Source: an uncultured Collinsella sp.
Lineage (GTDB): Bacteria; Actinomycetota; Coriobacteriia; Coriobacteriales; Coriobacteriaceae
DNA length: 64,000 nucleotides
Direction: 5' to 3'
Assembly (NCBI GenBank): GCA_900556875.1
Contig: USQQ01000002.1
Span: forward strand, 1-64,000
Below are positions 41,379 to 49,742 of this stretch, piece by piece. A model generated the notes under the pieces. That model did no database searches. It was not told the DNA's origin and saw only the letters and a program-made list of their open reading frames with translations. The translations under genes and the position numbers were made by a program. Each line of letters begins with the position of its first letter. Positions within the stretch are counted from its first letter, which is position 1.

Positions 41379-43166
41379 ATGCCTATGACAGACGAGCTGG
41401 ACCCCCAGACTCAACAGCATATTGATAACTCCGCAGACACCATTGACGGCTGCGATACTTCCACCAGAAGCGATGGCGGCATTGATGCCGCTGTCGAGGA
41501 GGCTCCTGCCGCCGCAGACGAGGCCGCAGACGCAAATGTCGCCGCAGAGCAAGACAAAGAAGAGCAGCTAGAGCAGCCGGACCCGAGCGATACTGAGCCC
41601 GAGGCTGAGAACGCTCCGCAAGCAGCAGGCCCCATCGAGGTGTCTTCGGAAGAAGAGCTCGACGCCGTCATGGACTCCATGATGGATGCCGTCAAAGCGA
41701 TGAAAGACGCCGTGGCCGACGCTGACGTTGACGCCGAGGAAGAGGAGGCCGCCGAGGCAGCCTCGACCTTCGTACCCGGCGAGACTCCGGTTGCCGACCA
41801 GGGCAGCACCATGCCCTCGTTTCTGCAGCTCGAGCATCCCACGATTGGTGCCGATGCGGTCGACCCGCACGCAGCAGGCTTTTCTGTAATCGAGGGCGGT
41901 ACCGGCAATATCGCCGTGCCGCAGGCTGCCGATGCGGACGCTGCCGACACCGCTCGCCCGACCGCCCCGCACTCCTCCGCCGCGAGCCGCGATCTGGGGA
42001 CCGCTGTCTCGAACACTGCGAACGCCGTGGGCACCTTTATCGCCCAGGGTGCCTCGGCCATGCGCGAGATGAACGCCGCGAAAAAGGCACTTGCCGATGC
42101 CCGCGCCCACCTGGCCGAACTTGAGCAGCGCATTGCCGATCAGGCCGAGGAACTCGAGACGCGCCAGGATATCGCAGGCCGCTACGACCAGATCGTCGCC
42201 GACCAGCGCCAGGCGATTGCCACGGCCCAAAAGACTGCAGCGGCCGCCGAGATTGACCGTGATGCCCACGCCTCCAAAGCGACAGAGCTCAAGGGTCAGC
42301 TCGAACAAATGAAGACAGAGGATGACGCGACTGAGCTCCGTCTGAAGGCCGCGCTCGATGCCGTGGAGGCCCGCGAGGCGAGCTCGCGCGAGACCGGCAA
42401 CCGCCTCGTTCGACGTCTTGAGGATTCCAAGCGCATCCGCGACAAGGTGAAGGCAGAGCGAGACGCCGGCATTGCCGCCGCACAACAAACCGTCGACGCC
42501 ACGCGCGCCCAGCTCGAGACGCTGCGTCATGAGTATGCCGAGCTGCAACGCAATCCCTCGGCAAATCCCGCCAACTATACGGTGCGCACCAGCGAGCTCT
42601 CGATGCAGATTTCCGACACGGCAGATGCCCTGCGTAAAGCCGAAGAAGATGTCCCGCGCATCACCGCCGACCTTGAGCACTCGCTTGCCGCAGCCGAGCA
42701 GGCCGTCGAGCAGGCTCAAGCCCCTATCGCCGACGCAAAACGCGCGCACCAAGCCGTGACGACCGAAGCCGATGCCGCGCGCGACGACCTGCAGACGGCG
42801 AAGACAGCCGCCGCGACTCGTCAGCGCGAACTGCGCGAGAAGATCACTGCCGAGGACAAGGCACGCCGCGACCAGGAGCAGAGCATCGCCAACGCCCAAG
42901 CAGATGCCGCACATGCGCAGTCGATCATCGAACAGGCGACCGAAGTGCACGACCACCCAGAGATCACTGAGTCGCTTGCAGGATCCTTGGCCCGAGACAA
43001 AGCCGAACACACCGAGACCGAGCGAGAAGTCGCCCAGCTCGAGGCCACCGAGGACGCGGTGCGCGAACGTACCCGCGACTCACGCATCAAATTCACCGGC
43101 GCCATCGTCTGCATCGTCGCCGCAATCCTGGCGATCATCCTAGTCTGGCTGTTCGCAAGCAAGTAG
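41379..43166 (+). CDS. Tail-anchored coiled-coil protein
   Basis: 595 residues, unrecognised. Residues 1-200 are acidic and low in complexity (EEAPAAADEAADANVAAEQ). Residues about 230-560 are one long predicted coiled coil rich in A/E/R/Q (AKKALADARAHLAELEQRIA). The last 25 residues are a single membrane segment (GAIVCIVAAILAIILVWLF) followed by ASK. There is no signal peptide, so it should be held in the membrane by its C-terminus with the coil in the cytoplasm. ATGAGGAGCAC precedes the ATG; the frame is open from 41262. A structural or scaffold role is possible but unsupported. Confidence 0.8.
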   Translation: MPMTDELDPQTQQHIDNSADTIDGCDTSTRSDGGIDAAVEEAPAAADEAADANVAAEQDKEEQLEQPDPSDTEPEAENAPQAAGPIEVSSEEELDAVMDSMMDAVKAMKDAVADADVDAEEEEAAEAASTFVPGETPVADQGSTMPSFLQLEHPTIGADAVDPHAAGFSVIEGGTGNIAVPQAADADAADTARPTAPHSSAASRDLGTAVSNTANAVGTFIAQGASAMREMNAAKKALADARAHLAELEQRIADQAEELETRQDIAGRYDQIVADQRQAIATAQKTAAAAEIDRDAHASKATELKGQLEQMKTEDDATELRLKAALDAVEAREASSRETGNRLVRRLEDSKRIRDKVKAERDAGIAAAQQTVDATRAQLETLRHEYAELQRNPSANPANYTVRTSELSMQISDTADALRKAEEDVPRITADLEHSLAAAEQAVEQAQAPIADAKRAHQAVTTEADAARDDLQTAKTAAATRQRELREKITAEDKARRDQEQSIANAQADAAHAQSIIEQATEVHDHPEITESLAGSLARDKAEHTETEREVAQLEATEDAVRERTRDSRIKFTGAIVCIVAAILAIILVWLFASK

Positions 43167-43169
43167 TCA

Positions 43170-43213
43170 TTGGGGACGTTCTTAAACGACTAGTCAAACA
43201 AGAACGTCCCCAA
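43170..43213 (+). terminator. Hairpin after the coiled-coil gene
   Basis: 14-base perfect arms TTGGGGACGTTCTT (43170-43183) and 43200-43213. It shares the GGGACGTTC core with the repeat at 4898-4953. There is no clear U tract. Confidence 0.55.
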
Positions 43214-43231
43214 CGACTAGCCCAATGACGA

Positions 43232-43498
43232 GAGTGGATAATCTCCCACTTTGAGCCCCCAAGCAGGCCAAAAACGGGAGATTATCCACTCTCATTCTGC
43301 AGGCACTCATTTAAGTACGTCCCCAATGAGTACCTGCCGATGCTTTGGCAAAGTCAGCGAAAACGCCCCTGAGCGAGCAAGGTGACGTGAAAGAGGGGGG
43401 CATTGACCTTCTGGTCATGCCCGACGATTGAACATCAGATTGCCGCTTAGGGGGGTTTGCAGCGTCGGCCGGTTACGGCGTTTGGAAAACGCCGTAAC
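43232..43498. repeat. Intergenic repeat element, copy 2 (next to queA)
   Basis: About 267 bases paralogous to 40001-40289 with the same block order. The first inverted repeat has 16 perfect bases (43232-43247 with 43276-43291). The bulged hairpin is at 43398-43422 with the same TTCT loop and bulged T, but two base pairs differ from copy 1 on both sides. The final hairpin GTTACGGCGTTT / AAACGCCGTAAC abuts the queA stop. Confidence 0.75.
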
Positions 43499-44716
43499 CT
43501 ACAAAATGAGCATGGCGTCGCCAAAGCTGAAGAAGCGGTAGCGCTCCTCGATGGCGGCGGCGTAGGCATCCATGATCTGGTCGCGGGTGGCAAGCGCGCT
43601 TACGAGCATCATGAGCGTGGAGCGCGGCACGTGGAAGTTCGTGATCAGCGCGTCGACCACGTGATAGGTCGAGCCGGGCATGAGGTAGAGCTGCGTCGTG
43701 GCGTTCTCGCGCACCACGATGTCACCGCGGCCGAGCGTGTCGGCGCCGTCCTCGCGGCCTTCAAAATAGCGCGCCGTCACAGCCGGATCGGACACCGGAG
43801 CATCGGCGTCAAACGCGCTCTCGAGCGAGCGCACCGCCGTGGTACCGACAGCAATCACACGATGGCCCTCGGCCTTCGCCTTATGCACGGCGTCGACAAC
43901 CTCCTGCGACACGTGGTAGCGCTCGGTGTGCATCACATGCTGCGTGGGATCGTCCTCCTCCACCAGACGGAAGGTATCGATGCCCACCTCGAGTTCGACG
44001 GCGGCAAACTTGGCACCCTTGGCCTCGATGGCAGCCATAAGCTCGGGCGTAAAGTGCAGACCCGCCGTGGGAGCGGCAGCCGAGTGCTCTTCCTTCATGG
44101 CGTAGACGGTCTGGTACTTCTCGGGGTCGCCCTCGTAATCGGTAATGTAGGGCGGCAGCGGCACGTGGCCGGCAGCATGGATGGCCTCGTCGAGCGTGCA
44201 CGGGTCGCCGGCGGCATTGCAACCGGCCGGCTCAAAGCGCACCAGACGGCCACCGCGGCTATCGGTGACAAAGTCGATGACCTCGGCCGTCAGCACCACG
44301 GGAGCCCCCTCGGGCGCATGGGCGCCACCGGCGCGATACTCAATCTGAGCACCGGGCTTCAGGCGCTTGCCCGGCTTGACCAGGCACTCCCACACATGGC
44401 CGAGCGGATCCACATCCTCACGGCGCTTGAGCAGCAGCGTCTCGACCACGCCACCCGAGCCGGCCTTGCGACCGATCAGGCGGGCCGGCATCACGCGCGT
44501 CTGGTTGATGACGAGCACATCGCCCGGCTCGATATAGTCGATGATGTCGCGGAAGATGCGGTGCTCAACGGTACCGCCGTGCTCCAGCGGCTTCCCCGCC
44601 TGGGAGCCTTTGCGATCCACCACCAGCAGGCGGCAGGAGTCGCGCGGCTCGGCAGGAGCCTGGGCGATCAGTTCCTCAGGAAGGTTGTAGTCAAAATCAT
44701 CGGTACGCATAGACAC
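43499..44716 (-). CDS. queA: S-adenosylmethionine:tRNA ribosyltransferase-isomerase
   Basis: A 405-residue enzyme adding the ribosyl moiety of SAM to preQ1-tRNA, giving epoxyqueuosine. Family motifs include DFDYNLPEELIAQ at the N-terminus, DVLVINQTRVMPARL, APTAGLHFTPEL, and HVPRSTLMMLVSA at the C-terminus. The start may be GTG at 44716 (8 bases after AAGGAG) or the ATG two codons later. It lies 64 bases after queH on the same strand. Confidence 0.97.
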   Translation of the reverse strand: MSMRTDDFDYNLPEELIAQAPAEPRDSCRLLVVDRKGSQAGKPLEHGGTVEHRIFRDIIDYIEPGDVLVINQTRVMPARLIGRKAGSGGVVETLLLKRREDVDPLGHVWECLVKPGKRLKPGAQIEYRAGGAHAPEGAPVVLTAEVIDFVTDSRGGRLVRFEPAGCNAAGDPCTLDEAIHAAGHVPLPPYITDYEGDPEKYQTVYAMKEEHSAAAPTAGLHFTPELMAAIEAKGAKFAAVELEVGIDTFRLVEEDDPTQHVMHTERYHVSQEVVDAVHKAKAEGHRVIAVGTTAVRSLESAFDADAPVSDPAVTARYFEGREDGADTLGRGDIVVRENATTQLYLMPGSTYHVVDALITNFHVPRSTLMMLVSALATRDQIMDAYAAAIEERYRFFSFGDAMLIL

Positions 44717-44780
44717 GTCGGATACTCCTTATATAGCTAAAGTCCGCTCTACATCCTAGCAGGCTGACGTCCCAAACGAA

Positions 44781-45356
44781 CTACTTTTTGGCGGCTTTGC
44801 GCTCGTCGCGGATGCGGGCGCGGTCCATGGCCGCCTCGACAGCAGAAAAGCGGCAACCACAGTAGTTCTGCCGATACATGCCCAGCTCGCGCGAACGGCG
44901 TGTCGCCTCGGGGTAATACGGGCGAAAATCGCGAATGACCGGAGTGAGACCGCGGGCGGCAGCCAAGCGCTCAAGCACATCATTGCAGGTATCGAACAGC
45001 TGATACGGCGATACGGCGAGCGTCGTACCCACATATTCAAACCCGCGCTCCTGGGCAACGCGGCATGCCTCGGCCAAGCGCAAGGCATAGCACGCGCGAC
45101 AGCGACGGGGACGATCGGCACCCAACGGAGCCACGCCGGTTTCCCAGCGTTCGCGGTCCTCCCCGGCCTCGATGAGCTCGATGTCGCCATCGGCACACCA
45201 CCGGCGCAGCTCGTCCAAACGACGCTGCCATTCATCGCGCGGCTGAATATTGGGGTTGGTCCAGCAGATCGTGGGTTCAAACCCCTCCTCGCGCAGCAGG
45301 CGAACCGGCTCAAGCGAACACGGCGCACAGCAAGCGTGCAACAACAACGGCCTCAT
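44781..45356 (-). CDS. queH: Epoxyqueuosine reductase QueH
   Basis: A 191-residue iron-sulfur enzyme (formerly DUF208) reducing epoxyqueuosine-tRNA to queuosine, the non-cobalamin alternative to QueG. Cysteines of the family are visible: HACCAPCSLEP at the N-terminus, CRACYALRL, and YRQNYCGCRFS. The ATG at 45356 is preferred because GAGGAG lies six bases before it; an in-frame ATG at 45362 touches the same site. It begins 10 bases after the DUF3267 gene and precedes queA, so the final two steps of Q synthesis are co-transcribed. Confidence 0.93.
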   Translation of the reverse strand: MRPLLLHACCAPCSLEPVRLLREEGFEPTICWTNPNIQPRDEWQRRLDELRRWCADGDIELIEAGEDRERWETGVAPLGADRPRRCRACYALRLAEACRVAQERGFEYVGTTLAVSPYQLFDTCNDVLERLAAARGLTPVIRDFRPYYPEATRRSRELGMYRQNYCGCRFSAVEAAMDRARIRDERKAAKK

Positions 45357-45366
45357 CAACATCTCC

Positions 45367-45933
45367 TCACCCGAAAAAGCGCACGCCAAAGGACGTGTCC
45401 TCGCAGGCGGCAATGCGGCGGTCGCGCAGGATCGTCCGCACGTAATACCAGTCGCCCGTGCATCCCGAAAGGTGCAAACCAGCCGCCAGGTAGCACAGCA
45501 GCGGATACCCCGAAAACGCAAATCCCAGGGCAAACGCCGCCGTCACAACAACCGTCGGCGCCAGGCAAACCGCCATGTACCGCCGGCGCGAATACACAAT
45601 CCCCTCGGCGCAGGCATAGATCATGCACGTCTCACGGTTCGCTCCAAAAGTCACGTGCGCACTCGCGAGCGCCAGCAGCTTAAAAAACACACCGTGCACC
45701 AGCTCGTGCACGGCAAACGACGCCATTGAGACCGCAGCCAAGCCGACTATCCAGCCCACGACTGCCGTCCAGCCGCCCGCATCAGCAGCATCCAAGTCTG
45801 CAGGCCCGCCCAGCAGCATAAACACCGGCACCAGGCACACGGCAAACACGCCGACTACGACCATCCCCCACACGAAGCAAGCGTGCAGAAAATCCTCGTC
45901 TTCAAACGCATGTATGTTGGAAATCTCATTCAT
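45367..45933 (-). CDS. DUF3267 putative membrane zinc metalloprotease
   Basis: 188 residues with about four membrane segments. AVHELVHGVFFK gives the H-E-x-x-H zinc site near the end of the second segment, as in the DUF3267 family. Substrates are unknown. No strong ribosome site precedes the ATG. It is the first gene of a run with queH and queA, though a functional tie to queuosine is not evident. Confidence 0.8.
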   Translation of the reverse strand: MNEISNIHAFEDEDFLHACFVWGMVVVGVFAVCLVPVFMLLGGPADLDAADAGGWTAVVGWIVGLAAVSMASFAVHELVHGVFFKLLALASAHVTFGANRETCMIYACAEGIVYSRRRYMAVCLAPTVVVTAAFALGFAFSGYPLLCYLAAGLHLSGCTGDWYYVRTILRDRRIAACEDTSFGVRFFG

Positions 45934-45975
45934 AGCATCTTAGGATAGCGCCCCTGCCACGTACCCGTCCGCATG

Positions 45976-45984
45976 TGCGATAAT
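45976..45984 (+). promoter_or_regulatory. Extended -10 box before the metRS gene
   Basis: TG-C-GATAAT, an extended -10 element about 80 bases upstream of the start at 46066. The same TGCGATAAT occurs upstream of the DegV gene at 50915-51805. Confidence 0.45.
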
Positions 45985-46065
45985 GTCGAACGATATGCAC
46001 GAATTGACCACCGCGCCGCCGAGCCCCGCGCCCGGCCGCGCTCTCACCATATGCGAAGGAGTCCC

Positions 46066-48216
46066 ATGGCATCCAAATACTCCATGAACGACCGTCCCAG
46101 CTGGCCGCGCCGCGCCATCGTTACCGCCGGCGAGCCCTACGGCAACAAGGGCCTTCACTTTGGCCACGTTGGCGGCGTCTTTGTCCCGGCCGACTTCTTC
46201 GCCCGTTTCCTGCGCGACCGCCTGGGCCGCGAGAACGTCATCTTCACCTCGGGCACCGACTGCTACGGCTCGCCCATCATGGAGAGCTACCGCAAGCTCA
46301 AGGAGAACGAAGGCTACGATAAGTCCATCGGCGAGTATGTCGAGTCCAATCACTCCCGACAGGCCGCGACCCTCAACAACTACAACATCAGCTGCGACAT
46401 CTACGGCGGCTCAGGCCTTGAGCCGGCTGCGCAGATTCACAACGAGGTTACCGCCGAGATTATCGAGCGCCTGCACGAGCAGGGCACCATCTCCAAGCGC
46501 TCCACGCTGCAGTTCTACGATGCCAAGGCCGGCACGTTCCTCAACGGCCGTCAGGTGATCGGCCGCTGCCCCATCCAGGGCTGCAAGTCCGAGAAGGCTT
46601 ATGCCGACGAGTGCGATCTGGGCCACCAGTTTGAGCCCGAAGAGCTCATCGCACCCAAGAGCCAGCTCACCGGCGAGGTGCCCGAGCTGCGCCCGGTCGA
46701 CAACCTCTACTTCGACCTACCCGCCTACCTCGACTTTATGAAGACCTATACCGCCAAGCTCGCCCAGAACCCGCAGGTTCGCTCCGTGGTCTCCAAGACC
46801 ATGGAGGAGTGGCTGCTGCCGGCACAGCTCTACATCCAAAACAAGTTCCGCGAGGCCTTCGATGCCGTCGAGGATCAGCTCCCCGAGCACACCGTGCTGG
46901 AGCCCGAGGGCAACAAGAGCAGCTTTACCGTCACCTTCCCCAGCTGGAAGGAGCGCGACGATGCCCACGCGGTGCTCGCCAACGGCGGCGTGCGCTTCCG
47001 CAGCGGCAAGGCGCTCGTGCCCTTTCGCATCACCGGCAACATCGACTGGGGCGTTCCGGTGCCCGAGGTCGACGGCGTGAACGACGTCACTTGCTGGTGC
47101 TGGCCCGAGAGCCTGTGGGCGCCCATCAGCTATACGCGTACCGTGCTCGCACGCGATGCCAAGGCAGCCGGCGTGACCGAGGGCGTCGCCGCCCAGGATG
47201 CCGCCCTCATGGGCGAGCCCGCCGCCGACTCCACGCAGGTCCCCGCGCCCACCTACCAGCACAGCTCGCTCGACTGGCGCGACTGGTGGTGCTCTGACGA
47301 CGCTCAGATTTACCAGTTCATCGGTCAGGACAACATCTACTTCTACTGCATCGCGCAGACCGCCATGTGGGAGGCCCTGGGCTGGGACCTCACGCAGAGC
47401 ACCGTCAGCGCCTGCTACCACCTGCTCTACATGGGCAAAAAGGCCAGCTCGTCCTCGCAGACGCCTCCCCCGCCGGCAGACGACCTGCTCAACCACTACA
47501 CCTGCGAGCAGATGCGCGCGCACTGGCTGTCGCTCGGCCTGTCCGAAAAGCCGGTGAGCTTTAGCCCCAAGGCATACGACACCCGCGTGACCGGCAAGGA
47601 CAAGGACGGCAACGAGGTGCGCGCCTGCGACGACAAGCGCGTCATCGATCCGGCCCTTAAGGAGAGCGCCCTTTTGACCGGCGTGTTCAACCGCTTGGCC
47701 CGCAGCTGCTTCTACGGCGTCGCCGTCAAGGAGGGCGACGAGAGCCCCTATCGCCACGGCTGCATCCCCGCCGGTGCGGCCTCTGCCGCCGTGGTCGAGG
47801 CCGCCGAGCAGGCCGCCCTTGCCTTTGAGCAGGCCATGTACAAGTTCGAGACGCACCGCGCGCTCGCCGTGTGCGACGACTACCTGCGCGCCGCCAACAA
47901 GCGCTGGAGCGATGCCTCCAAGGCCGCCAACAAGCTCGAGGGCGAGCCGGCCAATGCCGCGATGACGCAGGCCCTCGTCGACGCCTTTACCGAGCTGCGC
48001 GTGGCGACCGTCCTGATGCACGGTATTGTGCCGGCCGGCTGCGAGCTCATCTGCAAGTACTTCGACGTTGACCCGGTCGCCTTCTTTAGCTGGGATAACA
48101 TCTTCGCCTCCACGGACGAATTTGTGGAGAGTCTGGGCGAGAAGCCCGGCGAGCACCGCGTAAAGCCGCTGCCCCCGCGCTTCGACTTCTTTAGCAAGCA
48201 CGAGAGCCAGTACTAA
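46066..48216 (+). CDS. metG: Methionyl-tRNA synthetase-like class I tRNA ligase
   Basis: 716 residues. The class I nucleotide site is GLHFGHVGG (HIGH motif as HFGH), and a zinc-knuckle-like insert reads CPIQGC ... ADECDLGH, as in MetRS. The anticodon-domain end resembles MetRS as well. The second signature is unusual: where K-M-S-K-S is expected, the protein has GKKASSSSQ, so the second lysine is a serine. It is followed by a proline run (TPPPP). GAAGGAGTCCC precedes the ATG at 46066. It probably charges tRNA-Met, but the altered loop leaves some doubt. It heads a run with the methyltransferase at 48254. Confidence 0.82.
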   Translation: MASKYSMNDRPSWPRRAIVTAGEPYGNKGLHFGHVGGVFVPADFFARFLRDRLGRENVIFTSGTDCYGSPIMESYRKLKENEGYDKSIGEYVESNHSRQAATLNNYNISCDIYGGSGLEPAAQIHNEVTAEIIERLHEQGTISKRSTLQFYDAKAGTFLNGRQVIGRCPIQGCKSEKAYADECDLGHQFEPEELIAPKSQLTGEVPELRPVDNLYFDLPAYLDFMKTYTAKLAQNPQVRSVVSKTMEEWLLPAQLYIQNKFREAFDAVEDQLPEHTVLEPEGNKSSFTVTFPSWKERDDAHAVLANGGVRFRSGKALVPFRITGNIDWGVPVPEVDGVNDVTCWCWPESLWAPISYTRTVLARDAKAAGVTEGVAAQDAALMGEPAADSTQVPAPTYQHSSLDWRDWWCSDDAQIYQFIGQDNIYFYCIAQTAMWEALGWDLTQSTVSACYHLLYMGKKASSSSQTPPPPADDLLNHYTCEQMRAHWLSLGLSEKPVSFSPKAYDTRVTGKDKDGNEVRACDDKRVIDPALKESALLTGVFNRLARSCFYGVAVKEGDESPYRHGCIPAGAASAAVVEAAEQAALAFEQAMYKFETHRALAVCDDYLRAANKRWSDASKAANKLEGEPANAAMTQALVDAFTELRVATVLMHGIVPAGCELICKYFDVDPVAFFSWDNIFASTDEFVESLGEKPGEHRVKPLPPRFDFFSKHESQY

Positions 48217-48253
48217 AACACTCGACATGTAATGGAATGGGAAGGAAAGACGG

Positions 48254-49357
48254 ATGTCCAAGCCGCGTCGTCGTAAGCAGAAAAAGCAGGTCAAGGCCGA
48301 GTTCAAGCTCAGGCAGTTTGCCGCCACCGAGCTTTCCGACCAGCTTGCCGCCCAACACTCCGCCGCCGATCTGCCGCGCTTTATGGTCGACACGGTCGCC
48401 GGCGCCTATGCGCCCGCCGATGCCGAGCTCATGATCAAGGGCTTCGGCGCCGCGGTCACACGCCCGGTCACGCTGCGCGCCAACACGCTCAAGGCGACCG
48501 CCGAGGACATCGCCGCCGCGCTCGACGCAGCCGGCATCGCCCACCAAACCGTCGCCTGGTACCCGGACGCTTTCATCCTGCCCGAGGCCCAGGTTTCCGA
48601 CCTGTGGGACCTCGACATCTACCGCGACGGCAAGATCTACTTGCAAAGTCTGTCGTCCATGATGCCGCCGTTGGTCTTGGGCGCCCAGGCCGGCGAGGAC
48701 ATCCTGGACATGTGCGCGGCCCCCGGCGGCAAGACGACGCAGATCGCCGCCCTCACGCAGGGGCAGGCGCACCTTACCGCCTGCGAGATGAGCATTCCCC
48801 GCGCCGAGAAGCTCGAAGCCAACCTCCACCGCCAAGGCGCAAAAAACGTGCCCGTCATGCGCATCGACGCACGCGAGCTCGACGAGTTCTTCCGCTTTGA
48901 CCGTATCCTGCTCGACGCTCCCTGCACCGGCACGGGCACCGTCGTCAGCGGCAACGAGAAGAGCCTGCGCGGCCTCACCGAGCAGTTGCTGAGCAAGTGC
49001 GCCCGCTCGCAGCGAGCACTTCTGGACCGCGCCATGGGAGCCCTCAAACCGGGCGGCACGCTCGTCTATTCGACTTGTTCGATCTTGCCGCAGGAAAACG
49101 AGGACGCCCTGCAAGAGGCCCTCGACAAGCATATGGACTGCGAGCTCATCCCCCTCGACGGCACGCCAAGCGAAAGTGAGGCACGCCGCGCCCAGGAAGC
49201 TGGCGAGAAGCCGCGCATCGAGTCCAACGCCCTGACCGAGGCCATTGCCGCGGGTCAGGTATCGGCCATCGCCAACGGCCTGCCCGGCACGCTCACCATT
49301 CCGCCCAGCCGCGAATTTGAGGGCTTCTACATTGCCCTGATCCGAAAACGCAGCTAG
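48254..49357 (+). CDS. RsmB/NOP family RNA (cytosine-5) methyltransferase
   Basis: A 367-residue SAM-dependent enzyme. It has the SAM site DMCAAPGGKTTQ, the motif IV cysteine in LDAPCTGTG and the catalytic cysteine in VYSTCSILPQENE. A basic N-terminal tail (KPRRRKQKKQ) precedes a small N-terminal RNA-binding part. The target, 16S rRNA or tRNA, is not readable, and no PUA domain is obvious at the end. AAGGAAAG precedes the ATG, 37 bases after the metRS stop. Confidence 0.9.
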   Translation: MSKPRRRKQKKQVKAEFKLRQFAATELSDQLAAQHSAADLPRFMVDTVAGAYAPADAELMIKGFGAAVTRPVTLRANTLKATAEDIAAALDAAGIAHQTVAWYPDAFILPEAQVSDLWDLDIYRDGKIYLQSLSSMMPPLVLGAQAGEDILDMCAAPGGKTTQIAALTQGQAHLTACEMSIPRAEKLEANLHRQGAKNVPVMRIDARELDEFFRFDRILLDAPCTGTGTVVSGNEKSLRGLTEQLLSKCARSQRALLDRAMGALKPGGTLVYSTCSILPQENEDALQEALDKHMDCELIPLDGTPSESEARRAQEAGEKPRIESNALTEAIAAGQVSAIANGLPGTLTIPPSREFEGFYIALIRKRS

Positions 49358-49381
49358 CGTACGGATCCAAAACTCAACAAG

Positions 49382-49552
49382 CTATCTCCGTGCGCGTTTG
49401 TCCTGCTGGTCGCGATGCTGTTTAAGCATCGCGCGCTCCTTGCGTTCGGCCCTTTTGCCCTTAATGGCCGTGACCACAAAGTAGATGACCGCGGCGGCAA
49501 CGATTGCGCCCACGCATAGGCCAATCGAGTCCAACATTGCCGAAAATTCCAT
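49382..49552 (-). CDS. Small membrane protein, 56 residues
   Basis: One membrane segment (LCVGAIVAAAVIYFVVTAI, residues 12-30) followed by a strongly basic tail (KGKRAERKERAMLKQHRDQQ to DKRARR). GAGAGG lies about ten bases before the ATG. Single-span proteins with basic C-termini are common and often uncharacterised. It is antisense and convergent to the methyltransferase. The remaining bases up to 49742 hold no other feature I can support. Confidence 0.65.
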   Translation of the reverse strand: MEFSAMLDSIGLCVGAIVAAAVIYFVVTAIKGKRAERKERAMLKQHRDQQDKRARR

Positions 49553-49742
49553 ACCGCGTCACCTCTCTTTTAAACGGGACTTTCAAGATAGCACCTCGAT
49601 CCCCGCCACCACAGCTCCTTCACGTTCGCCGCCCTTCGGTCTAACGGAGGACGCGGCGGGGAAAAATCAACTCGTCAAACGATTTAGCAAGCACAACGCT
49701 GCCGGCACCCTGCCGGCCGTCATCACATAGAATCGAGCCTCC

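Noticed and set aside
46717..48393. A minus-strand ORF of 558 codons opposite the metRS gene
   Set aside because: Shadow frame; the plus-strand protein shows synthetase motifs and a good ribosome site.
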